Below are positions 1 through 10,110 of a DNA stretch of 64,000 nt, piece by piece. The stretch spans positions 75,699,440-75,763,439 of the forward strand of contig NC_037683.1 in assembly GCF_003255815.1 (NCBI RefSeq). The letters are read 5' to 3'. Source of the stretch: Theropithecus gelada. Taxonomy: Eukaryota > Chordata > Mammalia > Primates > Cercopithecidae. Position 1 is the stretch's first letter. Each line of letters opens with the position of its first letter. The notes below the pieces were generated by a model. The model was given only the letters and a program-made list of their open reading frames with translations. It was not told the DNA's origin and searched no databases. A program made the translations under genes and the position numbers.

Positions 1-299
1 AACAATATGATCTGCTAATCTATGTTATGATATGAATGATACCATACTCTACAAGCCGAGGAATATCTCTGAAACCACCTATGCAAAATTGTGTCAGAAA
101 GAGAAACCTGACATAGTTGACATCATCTTGTTTCTAACCTCCAAGATGTCGTTGGTCATACCTGGATATAGGCTAAGCTAACTCTGGGAGGAGTTTAATT
201 TATAGTTTAACCTTAAAGCAAGAATAATAATAGCCCTTCCCAAAACTAAACCCCCTTTGTAAAACTAACAAAAGGCCAAGGTTAGGATTATGAGAGTAA
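1..299. other. Unassigned, possibly ERV-derived flank
   Basis: No gene is visible. The composition and the neighbouring LTR-like sequence suggest old ERV-internal or LTR sequence, but I cannot name a family. Confidence 0.3.
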
Positions 300-1122
300 C
301 GCAAAATTTTCTTCTTGGTCACTTTGGAAGCCAGGAACCTCTGGCTGGTGATGCACCACCTGGGCATCACTCAGCCACACTACCTGCTGCTGGAGATGGC
401 CTTTACCTGCTGCAGGAGCTGGCCTGCCTACTCAGCCCACCCAGGCCAAGTCTGGCTTATACAATGGTTCCCAAGTTATTGTCCCGCACCCAAGAAGAAT
501 GATGATGCGCTGATATTCGAAGAGTGAGCAAGATGGGGAGTTTTATTGAGTGATGAAACAGCTTTCAGCAGAGAGAGGATGTGGGAGTGGTTCCCCTCTC
601 CGAAGGTGGGAAGTCCCCCTCAATATGCCTGAGTCTGGGGGCTTTTTATGGGCTCAGAATGGGGAAGGGGCAGGCCTAGGTAGTATTGGAAAGGCAACAT
701 TGATTGGTTAAAAGGCATTACTCAGAAAGAATCAATCAGGAAAGTGCAGGCAAACAGGAACAGAAGTTCTCCCTCTGGGTTGCGGATTTCATTCGGGACC
801 AGCAGTCTGGTTTTTCAGCCTTCAGGTTGTTTTTGGCTTGAAGGTGGGGTTTCACTGGGGACCCACCCCATCTGCCTAGGCATTTGGCTGCCTCCTGTCG
901 CCATAGAGAGGGTCCTGAATTCTGCTAAGATGTAGGCATAAACGATTACCAACCATTGTTCCAGAGGTCACAAGATTTGTAACTTCCCTGGTTACTCCTG
1001 TGGATAACATCATTATTGTAGAAACTAAGATTGGTCTTTTGAGATTTTGTTTCATACTTTTGCATTTCTGATAACTGGCTGACTGGCTGCCTCCGAGTGG
1101 GGGCCACAAGACTGGTTGAAAT
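300..1122 (-). mobile_element. LTR-like element, class I ERV type, antisense
   Basis: Read on the minus strand this has LTR architecture. There is a CCAAT motif (complement of about 700-712), a CATAAAAAG TATA-like box (complement of 642-649), and a poly(A) signal AATAAA (complement of 542-547) about 100 bp downstream of the TATA box. The 5' boundary on its own strand is near 1106-1122. The 3' boundary near 300 is uncertain. No family name can be given with confidence. Its 5' end faces the 5' end of another LTR-like element starting at 1158. Confidence 0.5.
642..649 (-). promoter_or_regulatory. TATA-like box of the antisense LTR
   Basis: The complement reads CATAAAAA within a G/C-rich context, upstream of the AATAAA at 542-547. 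Spacing and order match a retroviral LTR promoter. Present activity is unknown. Confidence 0.45.
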
Positions 1123-1157
1123 CTGGTTCATGGATCCAGGTCAGAACACACAACCCA

Positions 1158-1440
1158 TGATTCAACCAGTCTGTGGCCCCCACTCAGCGGCTGGCTCAGT
1201 TCAGGAGGACTCTTTTCCACACCCAAATGATTGCATCCCCAACCAATCAACATTGGTTGATTGCCCCATTCTCTACCTCCTGCCCCCCAAGCAATCCTTG
1301 AAAAACCCTAACCTCCAAGGCTTTGAGGAGACAGATTTGAGTAATAACTCCATCTTCCATGTGGCTGGCTTTGCATTAATCAAATTCTTTCTCTACTGCA
1401 ATACCATGGTCTCAGTGAGCTGGTTTTGTCTGTGATGCAG
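1158..1440 (+). mobile_element. LTR-like element, sense orientation
   Basis: The element begins TGATTCAACCAG and TGTGGCCCCC, mirroring the end of the antisense element at 1087-1122. It contains a pair of inverted CCAAT motifs at 1240-1259 and ends with a pyrimidine-rich, U5-like stretch. It is shorter than most LTRs and lacks a clean AATAAA. It could be a degraded or truncated class I LTR; the family is not recognised. Confidence 0.4.
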
Positions 1441-1664
1441 GCAGGAAGAACTCATCAGGTGATTACATCTTCATTTTAAGAGAATCCTCAGAGATAGAAA
1501 ATTCATCCCAAGAGGATGATTCCCCTAATGGTGGAAATTTTGGTAGGCAACAGGCAGTGGGGGAGATATGCTGGGACCAGAGTTACCCTTCAGACTACAC
1601 TCTGAAGATAATTATTTACATCAAGTCGGACTGGCAAGTGGTCTCCACAAAACATGGAAATTTT
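1441..1664. other. Unassigned, non-coding
   Basis: No gene or recognisable repeat family. It lies between the LTR-like element and an Alu, and it ends with the Alu's upstream TSD at 1654-1664. Confidence 0.4.
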
Positions 1665-1966
1665 GGCAGGGTGTGGTGGCTCACGCCTGTAATTCCAGCA
1701 CTTTGGGAGGCCGAGGTGGGCAGATCATGAGGTCGAGAGATTGAGACCATCCTGGCCAACATGGTGAAACCCCATCTCTACTAAAAATACAAGAATTAGC
1801 TGGGCGTAATGGCACACGTCTGTAGTCCCAGCTATTTGGGAGGCTGAGGCAGGAGAATCACTTGAATCCGGGAGGCAGAGGTTGTAGTGAACCGAGATTG
1901 CACCACTATTACACTCCAGCCTGGTGACAGAGGGAGACTCTGTCTCAAAAAAACAAACAAAAAAAA
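1665..1966 (+). mobile_element. Alu (AluS-type), full length
   Basis: Both Alu monomers are present with a mixed A-rich tail. It is flanked by an 11-bp perfect TSD (ATGGAAATTTT) at 1654-1664 and 1967-1977, which fixes both boundaries. Confidence 0.95.
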
Positions 1967-1977
1967 ATGGAAATTTT

Positions 1978-2230
1978 CTAATAAAAATACATTGGCTAGA
2001 TCAATAGGAAAAAAATAGGTAAACAGAGGAGAAGCTATATAATTGATAAATGGACAGATGACCTGAAAGTTTACTGATGATTACTTACATGATATCTTAT
2101 TACCTATTTAATATAAAAAAAATTGTTAACAGGCATTGGAGAACTAGCAAGACAAATAGACAACACTAAAGGCATCCTGGATACAGATATTGAAGAAAGC
2201 AGCTATCATCACTAGGGCTGGGAGAACAAA
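1978..2230. other. Unassigned AT-rich sequence
   Basis: No gene is visible. The right part may already be degraded L1, but the similarity only becomes clear near 2231. Confidence 0.4.
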
Positions 2231-5200
2231 GAAACAAAAAAAGAGAAGATCCAAATAAGCACAATCAGAAATGACAAAGATGACATTACAACTTATCCCA
2301 CAGAAATACAAAATATCCTTAGAGACTTATGAACATCCCTATGCACACTAATTAGAAAATTTGAAGAGACTGATACATTCCTTGAAACACACATTCTCCC
2401 ACAATTGAACCAGGAAGAAAGTGAAACCTGAAGAGACCAATAACAAATTCTTAAATTCAATTAGTAATAAAAAAAAAAAAAAAAACCTACCAACCGAAAA
2501 AAGCCCTGGACCAGATGGAGTCACAACTGAATTCTACCACACATACAAAAGAGAATTTGATACCAATTCTACTGAAACTATTCTAAAAGATCAAGGAGAA
2601 GGGGCTTCTCCCTTACTTGTGTTACAAAGCAAACATGATCCTAATACCAAAATCTGGCAGAGACACACTGGAAAAAAAACTTCAGGCCAATATCTGTGAT
2701 GAATGTAGACACAAGAGTCCTCAACAAAATACTGGCAAACAGAATCCAACAGCACATCAAAAAGTTAATTTGCCATGATCAACTAGGCTTTCTTCCTGCA
2801 ACGCAAGGTTGGTTAAACAAACAAAGATCAATAAATGTGACTCACCATATAAACAGAAAAAAAATTAAAACCATATGATCATCTCAATAGATGGAGAAAA
2901 AATTTTTCATGAAATCTGTATGAGTCCATTTTCATGTTGCTGATATAAACATACCCAAGACTGGGTAATTTATAAAGAAAAAGAGGTTTAATGGACTCAC
3001 AGTTCCACGTGGCTGGGGAGGCCTCACAATTATAGCAGAAGGTGAAAGGCACGTCTTACTTGGCGGCAGACAAGAAAGAATGAGAGCCAAGTAAAAGGGG
3101 TTTCCCCTTATAAAATCATCAGATCTCATGAGACTTATTTACTACCACCAGAACAGTATAGGAAAACTGACCCCATGATTCAGTTATCTCCCACTGGGTC
3201 CCTCTCACAACATATGGGATTATGGGAGCTACAATTCAAAATGAGATTTGTATAGAAACACAGACAAATCATATCAAAATCCAATATCTTTTCATGATAA
3301 AAACCCTTAATAGGCTAGGCATTGAAGGAACATACCTCAAAATAATAAGAGCCATCTATAACAAACCCACATCATACTGAACAGGCAATAGCTGGAACCA
3401 TTCCACTTGTGAACTGGTACAAGACAAGGATGCCCACTCCTATTCTACATAGTACTGGAAATCCTAGCCAGAGCAATCAACCAAGAGAAAGAAATAAAAG
3501 GCATCCAAATTGGAAAAGAAGAAGTGAAACTATCTCTGTTTGCTGATTATTTGATTCTATATTTAGAAAACCCTAAAGACTCTGCCAAGAGGGTCCTAGA
3601 ACTGATAAATGACTTCAGTAAAGTTTTAGGATATAAAATCAATGTACAAAAATCAGTAGTATTTCTATACACCAATAAAATTCTAGCCGAGCGCCAAATC
3701 AGGAACACAATCCCATTTACTATAACCACACAAAAAGACTGAAATACCTAGGTATGCATCTAACCCAGGAGTTGAAAGAGCAATACAAGGAGAACTACAA
3801 AACACTGCTAAAAGAAATCAGAGACAGCACAAATGAATAGAAAAATATTCGATGGTCATGGATTAGAAGAATCAATATCATTAAAATGGCCATGCTGCCC
3901 AAAGCAATTTATAGATTCAATATTCCTATCAGAATAGAAAGAAAAACATTCTAAAATGTATGTCAAACCAAAAAAGATCCTGAATAGCCAAAGCAATCCT
4001 AAGTAAAAGAACAAAGTTGGAGGCATCACATTACCCAACTTCAAACTATACTATAAGTTTACAGTAACCCAAACAGCATGATACTGGCACAAAAATAGAC
4101 ACATAGACCAATGAAACAGAATAGAGAACCCAGAAATAAAGCTGCACACCTACAACCATGTGATCTTCAACAAAGTCAACAAAAATAAGCAATGGGGAAA
4201 GAACTCCCTATTCAATAAATGGTGCTAAGATAATTGCCTAGCCATACACAGAAGAATAAAGCTGGACCCTTACCTTTTACCGTGTATAAAACTTAGTATC
4301 TAAGGGTAAGACTTCAAACTACAAAACCTATAGAAGAAAACCTAGGAAATACCCTTCTCAATATCAGCTTTGGTAAATAAATTATAGCTAAGTCTCCAAA
4401 ACTGAAAATTCATTAAGCAGGACCTAATTAAACTGAAGAGCTTCTGCACAGCAAGAGAAATTATCTCAGACACTTTTCAAGAAAAGACATACAGGTGGCC
4501 AACAAACATATGAAAAAAAATGCTCCACATCACTAACCATCAGAGAAATGCAAATCAAAACAGCAATGAGACACCATCTCACACTAGTCCAAATAGCTAT
4601 TATATTGTTAAAAAGAAAAAAAAAAAAAAAAAGCTGAAGAGAAAAGGGAATGTTTATATACTTTTGGTAGGAATGTAAATTAGTTTGGAGATTTCTCAAA
4701 AAACTTAGAACTACCATTCAACCTAGCAATTCCATTAGTGGGTATATTCTGAAGGAATATAGGTCATTATACCAAAAGACACATGCACTCACATGTTCAT
4801 CACTGTGCTATTCACCATAGCAAAGTCATGGAATCAGCCTAGATGCCCATCAATTGTGGATTGGATAAACAAAATGTGGTATGTACACCATGAAATACTA
4901 CACAGCCACAAAAAAAGAATGAAATCATGTCCTTTGCAGCAACATAGATGCAGTTGGAGACCATTATCCTAAGTGAACTAATAAAGGATCAGGAAACCCT
5001 TACTGCATGTTCTCGCTTATAAGTGGGAGCTAAACACTGGGTACACATAGACATAAAGATGGGAACAACAGACACTGGGGACTACTAGAAATGGGAGGGA
5101 AGGGAGGGGCATGGGCTGTAAAACTAACTATTGGGTACTATGCTCACTACCCAAGTGACAGGATAATTTCCATACTCCAAATCTCAGTATCACACAATAT

Positions 5201-5262
5201 GCCTATATAACAAACCTGCATATGTACCCTCTGAATCCAAAATAAAAGTTGAAAAAAAAATA
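2231..5262 (+). mobile_element. 5'-truncated L1 (ORF2 part and 3' UTR), interrupted by THE1
   Basis: This covers ORF2 from upstream of the reverse transcriptase core through the C-terminal cysteine-rich region, then the 3' UTR, ending in AATAAA and an A-rich tail near 5250. The frame is broken many times; open pieces survive at 2421-2699, 2696-2878 and 3524-3742. About 150 bp of the ORF2 3' part is missing near 4465-4480, compared with the L1 fragment at 32881-33741. A THE1 LTR interrupts it at 2917-3276, and L1 sequence resumes after the duplicated AAATC. The copy is dead, with degeneration typical of an L1PB/L1MA-age element. Confidence 0.9.
2917..3276 (-). mobile_element. THE1 solo LTR (ERVL-MaLR) nested in L1
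   Basis: Minus-strand MaLR LTR of about 360 bp, recognisable from the run CCAAGACTGGGTAATTTATA near its left edge and a CATATCA right end. A 5-bp TSD, AAATC, sits at 2912-2916 and 3277-3281. L1 ORF2 sequence is continuous once the LTR and one TSD copy are removed, so the LTR inserted after the L1. Confidence 0.93.
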
Positions 5263-5604
5263 GAAAAAAAGAATTTGGATATTAAATTTTAGAAGTTTAA
5301 AAGAAGAGCCCTTTAGGGCACAGAAATTATATTAAAAGACTTGTACTTAAAAAAAGGCAAGCATTCTTTAATAATAATAAGTATTGACATACAGTCCTAC
5401 CACTTAGACAATCTCTGATGGTATACTAGTGATTAAAAATGATATATTCATGGTTTAAAATGGTTTAAAAATTCAAACTACATAGATTGATATAAAATGA
5501 AAATTAATGCATCCTTATCAAAACTTTAGATTAAAAGAACTTAAGAAACATATTGACAAACAATAAAGTGTATGGATTTAGATTCAAGCAAAGTAACTAT
5601 TAAA
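5263..5604. other. AT-rich intergenic sequence
   Basis: No gene or named repeat is seen between the L1 tail and the AluJ. Confidence 0.5.
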
Positions 5605-5870
5605 ATTATGGCCAATGAGTCATGCCTGTAACCCCAGCACTTTGGAAGGCCAAGGCAGGAGGATCACTTGAGCTCAGGAGTTCAAGACCAGCCTGGGCAA
5701 TATAGTGACCTCATCTCTACAAAACAAAACAAAGCCAGGCATGGTGATGTGCACCTGCAGTCCCAGCTACTCAGGATGCTGAGGTTGCAGTGAGCCATGA
5801 TCATACCACTGCACTACAGCCCAGGCAACAGAGCAAGACCCATTTCAAAAACAAAAAAGGAAACAAAAAA
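5605..5870 (+). mobile_element. AluJ-type, partly deleted
   Basis: Alu left monomer and A-rich linker are followed by a shortened right monomer ending in a mixed A tail. Divergence is high, as in old AluJ copies. The right monomer lacks part of the sequence normally found after CAGCTACTCAGG. Confidence 0.85.
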
Positions 5871-5959
5871 TATTTATGACATATCTGAAAATATTTGAGC
5901 ACTGCAATTGAAAATTGATAATATTCAGGAAATGGTACTAATTTTTAGATGTGACATAT

Positions 5960-6147
5960 TTCAGTTATGTTTTGTTTTGTTTGTTTGTTTAGACAGGGTC
6001 TCTTTCTGTTGCCCAGGCTGGAGTGCAGCATCGCAATCATAGCTCACTGTAAACTTGAACTCCTGGCCTCAAGTGATCCTCCCACCTGGGCCTCCCAAAT
6101 TTCTGGGATTACAGGTATGAGCCACCCTGGCCTGGTCTATCTATTTT
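5960..6147 (-). mobile_element. Alu monomer (FLAM or AluJ fragment), antisense
   Basis: One Alu monomer in antisense starts with a T-rich linker of GTTT units and ends at the CCTGGCC head. No second monomer is present, so it is a free left monomer or a truncated AluJ. Confidence 0.85.
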
Positions 6148-6179
6148 AGTTACAAATTTTTAAAAGAATCCTTATATCT

Positions 6180-6420
6180 AAGAGATGTACTGTCCAGTTG
6201 TGTAGCCCCTAGCCACATGTGACTGTTTACATTTAGATTTAAGTCAGTTAAAATAGGAAAAACTTTAAAAGTTTAGTTCCTCAGCCACATCAGTCACATT
6301 TCCAGTGCTCGGTTAGCCCTGTATGGCTCGTGGATACTGTATTGGAAAGTACATATATAGGATATTTTCATCATTGCAGAGAATCCTGTTGGACAACATT
6401 ATCTTAGAGATACATACTAA
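6180..6420. mobile_element. Probable old DNA-transposon-derived repeat
   Basis: The segment is bounded by near-complementary short ends (a CTGTCCAGTT-type left end, and TGTTGGACAAC at the right). It contains phrases such as CTAGCCACATGTGAC that I associate with a common non-autonomous hAT-like mammalian repeat. The family name is uncertain. Confidence 0.4.
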
Positions 6421-6767
6421 AGTATTCCACTAATGAAATTCTGTAACACCTGAAAATTGCTTTAAAATAATTACAGTAGAATTAGAAGTAGAGTGAGTGA
6501 GGACATAAACAAAACAAGATTGACTACAAGTTAATCATTATTGAAGCTGGGTGATCATGAAGAAAGGAATTATCTATTCTCCCTACTTACGTGTATGTTT
6601 AGAATTTTTCATAATAGAAGGTCACCACACCCTCTGCTTTTTAAGGAAAGTATCCACATTCTCTGCCTCAACCACTCTAGGCTATGAGTGTTTCTCCCTG
6701 TAGACAATCATTTTCTTTGGAATCCTTAGAAAAATAATTAAAATCATCTACATGTGCATATGACAGC
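6421..6767. other. Unassigned, non-coding
   Basis: I see no gene, RNA gene or confident repeat here. Confidence 0.4.
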
Positions 6768-7212
6768 TCTCTTAGTCTGTTTGTATTGTGATAACAACAC
6801 AACAGACTTTATAAATTACCCTGAAGCTGGGTAATTTATAAAGAGAAGAGGTTTATTTGGCTCATAATTCTGCAGGCTGTACAAGAACCATGGCACCAGC
6901 ATCTGCTTCTGATGAGAGCCTCAGGCCCCCTTCATTTGTGGCAGAAAGCAGAATGAAGCTGGTGTATGCAGAGGTCCCATGGTGAAGAAGAAGCAAGAGA
7001 GAGAGCTGGGAGGTGCCAGGCTATTTTTAACAACCAGCACTTGCAGGAACTAGCACAGTGAGAACTCACTCATTACAAAGAGGATGGCACCAAGACATTT
7101 ATGAGGGATCTGGTCCCATGATACAAACACCTCCCACTAGACCCCACTCCCAACATTGGGCATCAACATTCAATATGAGATTTGGAGGGGGCAAACAAAT
7201 GAAACTATAGCA
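6768..7212 (-). mobile_element. MaLR LTR (MST/MLT1-type), antisense
   Basis: The pattern TCTTAGTCTG, then GGGTAATTTATAAAGA and AGGTTTATTTGGCTC, is typical of a minus-strand MST/MLT1 LTR. Its own 5' end lies at 7212 (complement starts TGCTATAGTTTC). It is a solo LTR; no internal sequence is present and no clear TSD was found. Confidence 0.85.
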
Positions 7213-8675
7213 ACAACATTTCATATACTTTGTAAATTTGCCTAGGAAGATAATACAATACATGCTATTCAGTTATTTGCATTTTTATCAAATATTTATC
7301 AAATATTCAGCACATGCAAGTCTGCTTCATTCTTTCTAAAGGTTACTCAGTGTCACACTGTATAGGTGTATCATAATTTACTTAAATAGCCACCTGTGGA
7401 TGGATGCAGACTAGTGAATGCATTCGGGAAGATCCTGGATTAGGTGAGAAAGACCTGTGAATTACCTACATGAGAGAGATGGATCAGATTAAAGTAATTC
7501 AGTGAAATAGAGAGAAGAGCTCAGATTCAAAAAACATTAAAGAAGTAAAATTAAGAGAACTTGGTGATTTCTTATAAATGAAGAATGAGGGAGAAGAAGA
7601 GGACTCTTGGCTTTTTGGCTTGAACAAATGGTGATGCCAGTCTCTAAAGAGAGAAATGAAGTCACCCTCACAGGAAGGGAAAGCTGATGACCTTTGTTTT
7701 AGACATGTTGAGATTCAGGTGCCTGTAAGTCCTCCCGGTGGAGATGTGGGGTAAACAGTTGGCTATTTGCATCTAAGGTCAGAAGAGGGTGGAGAAATTG
7801 AAGTAGAGGTCATCAGCATATACATGGTGATGGAAATCAGAGGAGTGAATGAAACTGCCTCTAATTTTCTGGTTCTCACCTCCCTACTCAAAGTGTATGA
7901 TAAGGCTTCTCCAACTCAATCTCTCAGGCCTATGCACACACACAGATGGAATGGTTCTACAGCCAACCCCATGATTCACTGTTGTATGACATGCCAGTTC
8001 TCACATATGCATTATTCATGAACACAGAGAGAGTGACACGATAAGATCTGTGTTACGTGATGGAAGAGTGAAAGCTGGGAAGCTATGAATTATTTTTCTA
8101 GTCATCTATGTGAATAAGAATGAAAGCTTAACCTGGGCAGGGAAATGGGCATGGATATGAGGTAACAGATTTGGGAAATATTTGTGCTAATAACTATTAA
8201 AAGTTATTAAAAGGCCCACTCAGATCATCTTAAGTGGTATATTTAAAGATGAATGAGAAAATAAGAAATATGAAATTATCTACATATTTTCAGCAGGTTT
8301 CAAAGAGATATGGATCATCATCAAGATATGACACAACTCCTACCACCTGATATTGTTTCAACTTATTCATGATTTTCTGCTTATTCATGACTTTGCTACC
8401 TCATGACTTTTTATATAGTGTTTTCTGCATTGCTGTCCATTTCTGTGTTTCTCTACCATTTGTGTACTTCTCTATATGTCTCACATTCAAATTCCCCAAG
8501 AGAGAATATGATTGGTTGAAAAAATCATTAACCAATGTGGTGTAGCCTTGTGAAGAAGAAAGCTTTTACTCCTCCTCATGGATTGCCTCTAAGTCACATT
8601 TTACTTTTTCTTCAGTGGAGCATTTATGTATTATTAATACAAATACGTAATCCCCTGAAGTTCAAAAGAAAAGCT
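7213..8675. other. Unassigned intergenic sequence
   Basis: No supported gene. An 84-codon frame at 7767-8021 has no domain, splice or composition support. I recognise no repeat with confidence. Confidence 0.4.
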
Positions 8676-8712
8676 TTATTTTTATGATATATATATATAT
8701 ATATATATATGT
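8676..8712 (+). repeat. (TA)n microsatellite
   Basis: About 14 TA units in a row, ending in GTATTT. Confidence 0.95.
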
Positions 8713-9601
8713 ATTTAGATTGTTGCCAGGTGAGGCTGGTAGTGTCTAACTCCTAAAAAGCTTCACAAGCTGTGAAGAATTTCTCACAGTCTTTTCTTCA
8801 ATCTTGTAGTCTAAGAAAACTAATTTGAAAAATGTCAAGACTGGGTTTATCTCTCAAGGTAAACTCTAATTACATAGGTCCATAGAGTGACGTATATACT
8901 AGAATGTCAATTTATCAATTTGTGGTGAGAAATTTTAAATTATAGAGAACTAAATTATTAAGTTCATTTGACTTATACCTTCTCCTCAATGGGAAGACTC
9001 ACATCTTTATTCCCTGCAAGAAGAAAGGGAAGGGTTAAGGACACAACGTGCATGCCAGCTGAGACTATCTCCCGCCTTCTTAAGAGCTTTCTTAGCAAGC
9101 CTTATCCAAAAACTTCTGCTTATATTACAGCAACCATAACCATGTTACAGGGCCATATTTATCTGCAAGGTGGACTCAGAAATACAGGTTTTGACTGGAC
9201 ACACTCCCACCCACAAATAAATTGTGATTCCCCTTAGAAATAGAAAAAATTGAATATTAAGTATACAACCATCAGTTTCTTCACAAAAATAAACCCCAAA
9301 AGTAGAAGACATGGGATATAGGAAATATAGAATCCATTACAGGAGAAAAGCAGACTTTCCAGATTGACAGTGAAGAATGAGGGTTATGTAGAAAGCCTAG
9401 AGAGAAACATACAGATTGAGTCATGAATACTAAAGACCCTAGGAGCAAAATGGAAGCAATTATTCGATACATTTGTTCCTGCTGACAGTAGCTATGCTGC
9501 TCCATGAAAAATTGGGACTAATTAATAAAGGCACAGCACACTAGGCAAATGAAAATAAAGAATTATTACTACACAAAAAAATAACAATTTTAGAAGTCAT
9601 A
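8713..9601. other. Unassigned flank of the ERV
   Basis: No gene is visible. The 89-codon frame at 8968-9237 looks like chance. This is the host-side flank of the 3' LTR, which begins at 9602. Confidence 0.4.
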
Positions 9602-9747
9602 TGTTAAGAATAACGCTCAAAATCCTAAGGAAATTGAACACTCAAAACACAGGATTCTTAGCAAAGCAATTTTACTTTTGCGCAGAGGGGTGCTTCTCCT
9701 TGGCCAGTCGCCATGAGAGCACACCTGAACAAAGGGTCACAAGAGCT

Positions 9748-9753
9748 TTTATT
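9748..9753 (-). promoter_or_regulatory. Poly(A) signal in the ERV LTR
   Basis: The complement reads AATAAA, marking the R region of the LTR. Degradation elsewhere does not affect this hexamer. Confidence 0.6.
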
Positions 9754-9977
9754 CCTGCTGCAAGTCCTGCTGCTGTACCCTTTCCCCATTGGCCAGGGTC
9801 AGGCTGTACAATCTAAACTATTCCCAGTTAACTAAACATTTGAAACTTTTTTAGATTAGGTGGGCATGTAAGGGAGAGAGGGAAAAGGGAAAGGGGTGTC
9901 TGCAATGAGCTAGAGAGCTAGTCTTCTTTCCAAATAAGGAAAGGAATGTGAGCTGGTACTGATAACACCTGGTACTG

Positions 9978-9997
9978 TGGCATGTCTGGGCATGTAA
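9978..9997 (+). promoter_or_regulatory. p53 response element-like tandem half-sites
   Basis: Two directly abutting decamers with CATG cores, TGGCATGTCT and GGGCATGTAA, match the RRRCWWGYYY pair at about 17 of 20 positions with both cores intact. They sit at the U3 end of the LTR. Binding is inferred. Confidence 0.4.
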
Positions 9998-10110
9998 CAA
10001 AGGCAGAAAGGAAGAAAAAAGGAGAAAAAGGAAAAAGGGGTTGGGGGTACTATGAATTAAAGAATAAAGGATTGATCAGGCTATTTGAAGAGAAACCTCA
10101 TCATATCCCA
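9996..10110 (-). repeat. 115-bp direct repeat, copy 1 (env 3' end to LTR edge)
   Basis: This spans the last codons of env, the env-LTR spacer and the first few bases of the LTR. A near-identical copy lies at 17219-17332 in the same orientation, differing by one indel and a few substitutions. Confidence 0.92.

Larger units (their letters stand above)
9602..9999 (-). mobile_element. 3' LTR of the class I ERV provirus
   Basis: A 398-bp LTR on the minus strand with perfect 5-bp inverted ends, TGTTA at 9602 and TAACA ending at 9999. It contains a CCAAT box (complement of 9786-9794) and AATAAA (complement of 9748-9753). It lies about 80 bp downstream of the env stop, as a 3' LTR should. The purine-rich primer tract expected just upstream is not obvious; that stretch is pyrimidine-rich on the coding strand. 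The family is uncertain. The two CATG cores at its U3 edge recall the p53-site-bearing LTR10/MER61 groups. Confidence 0.75.
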
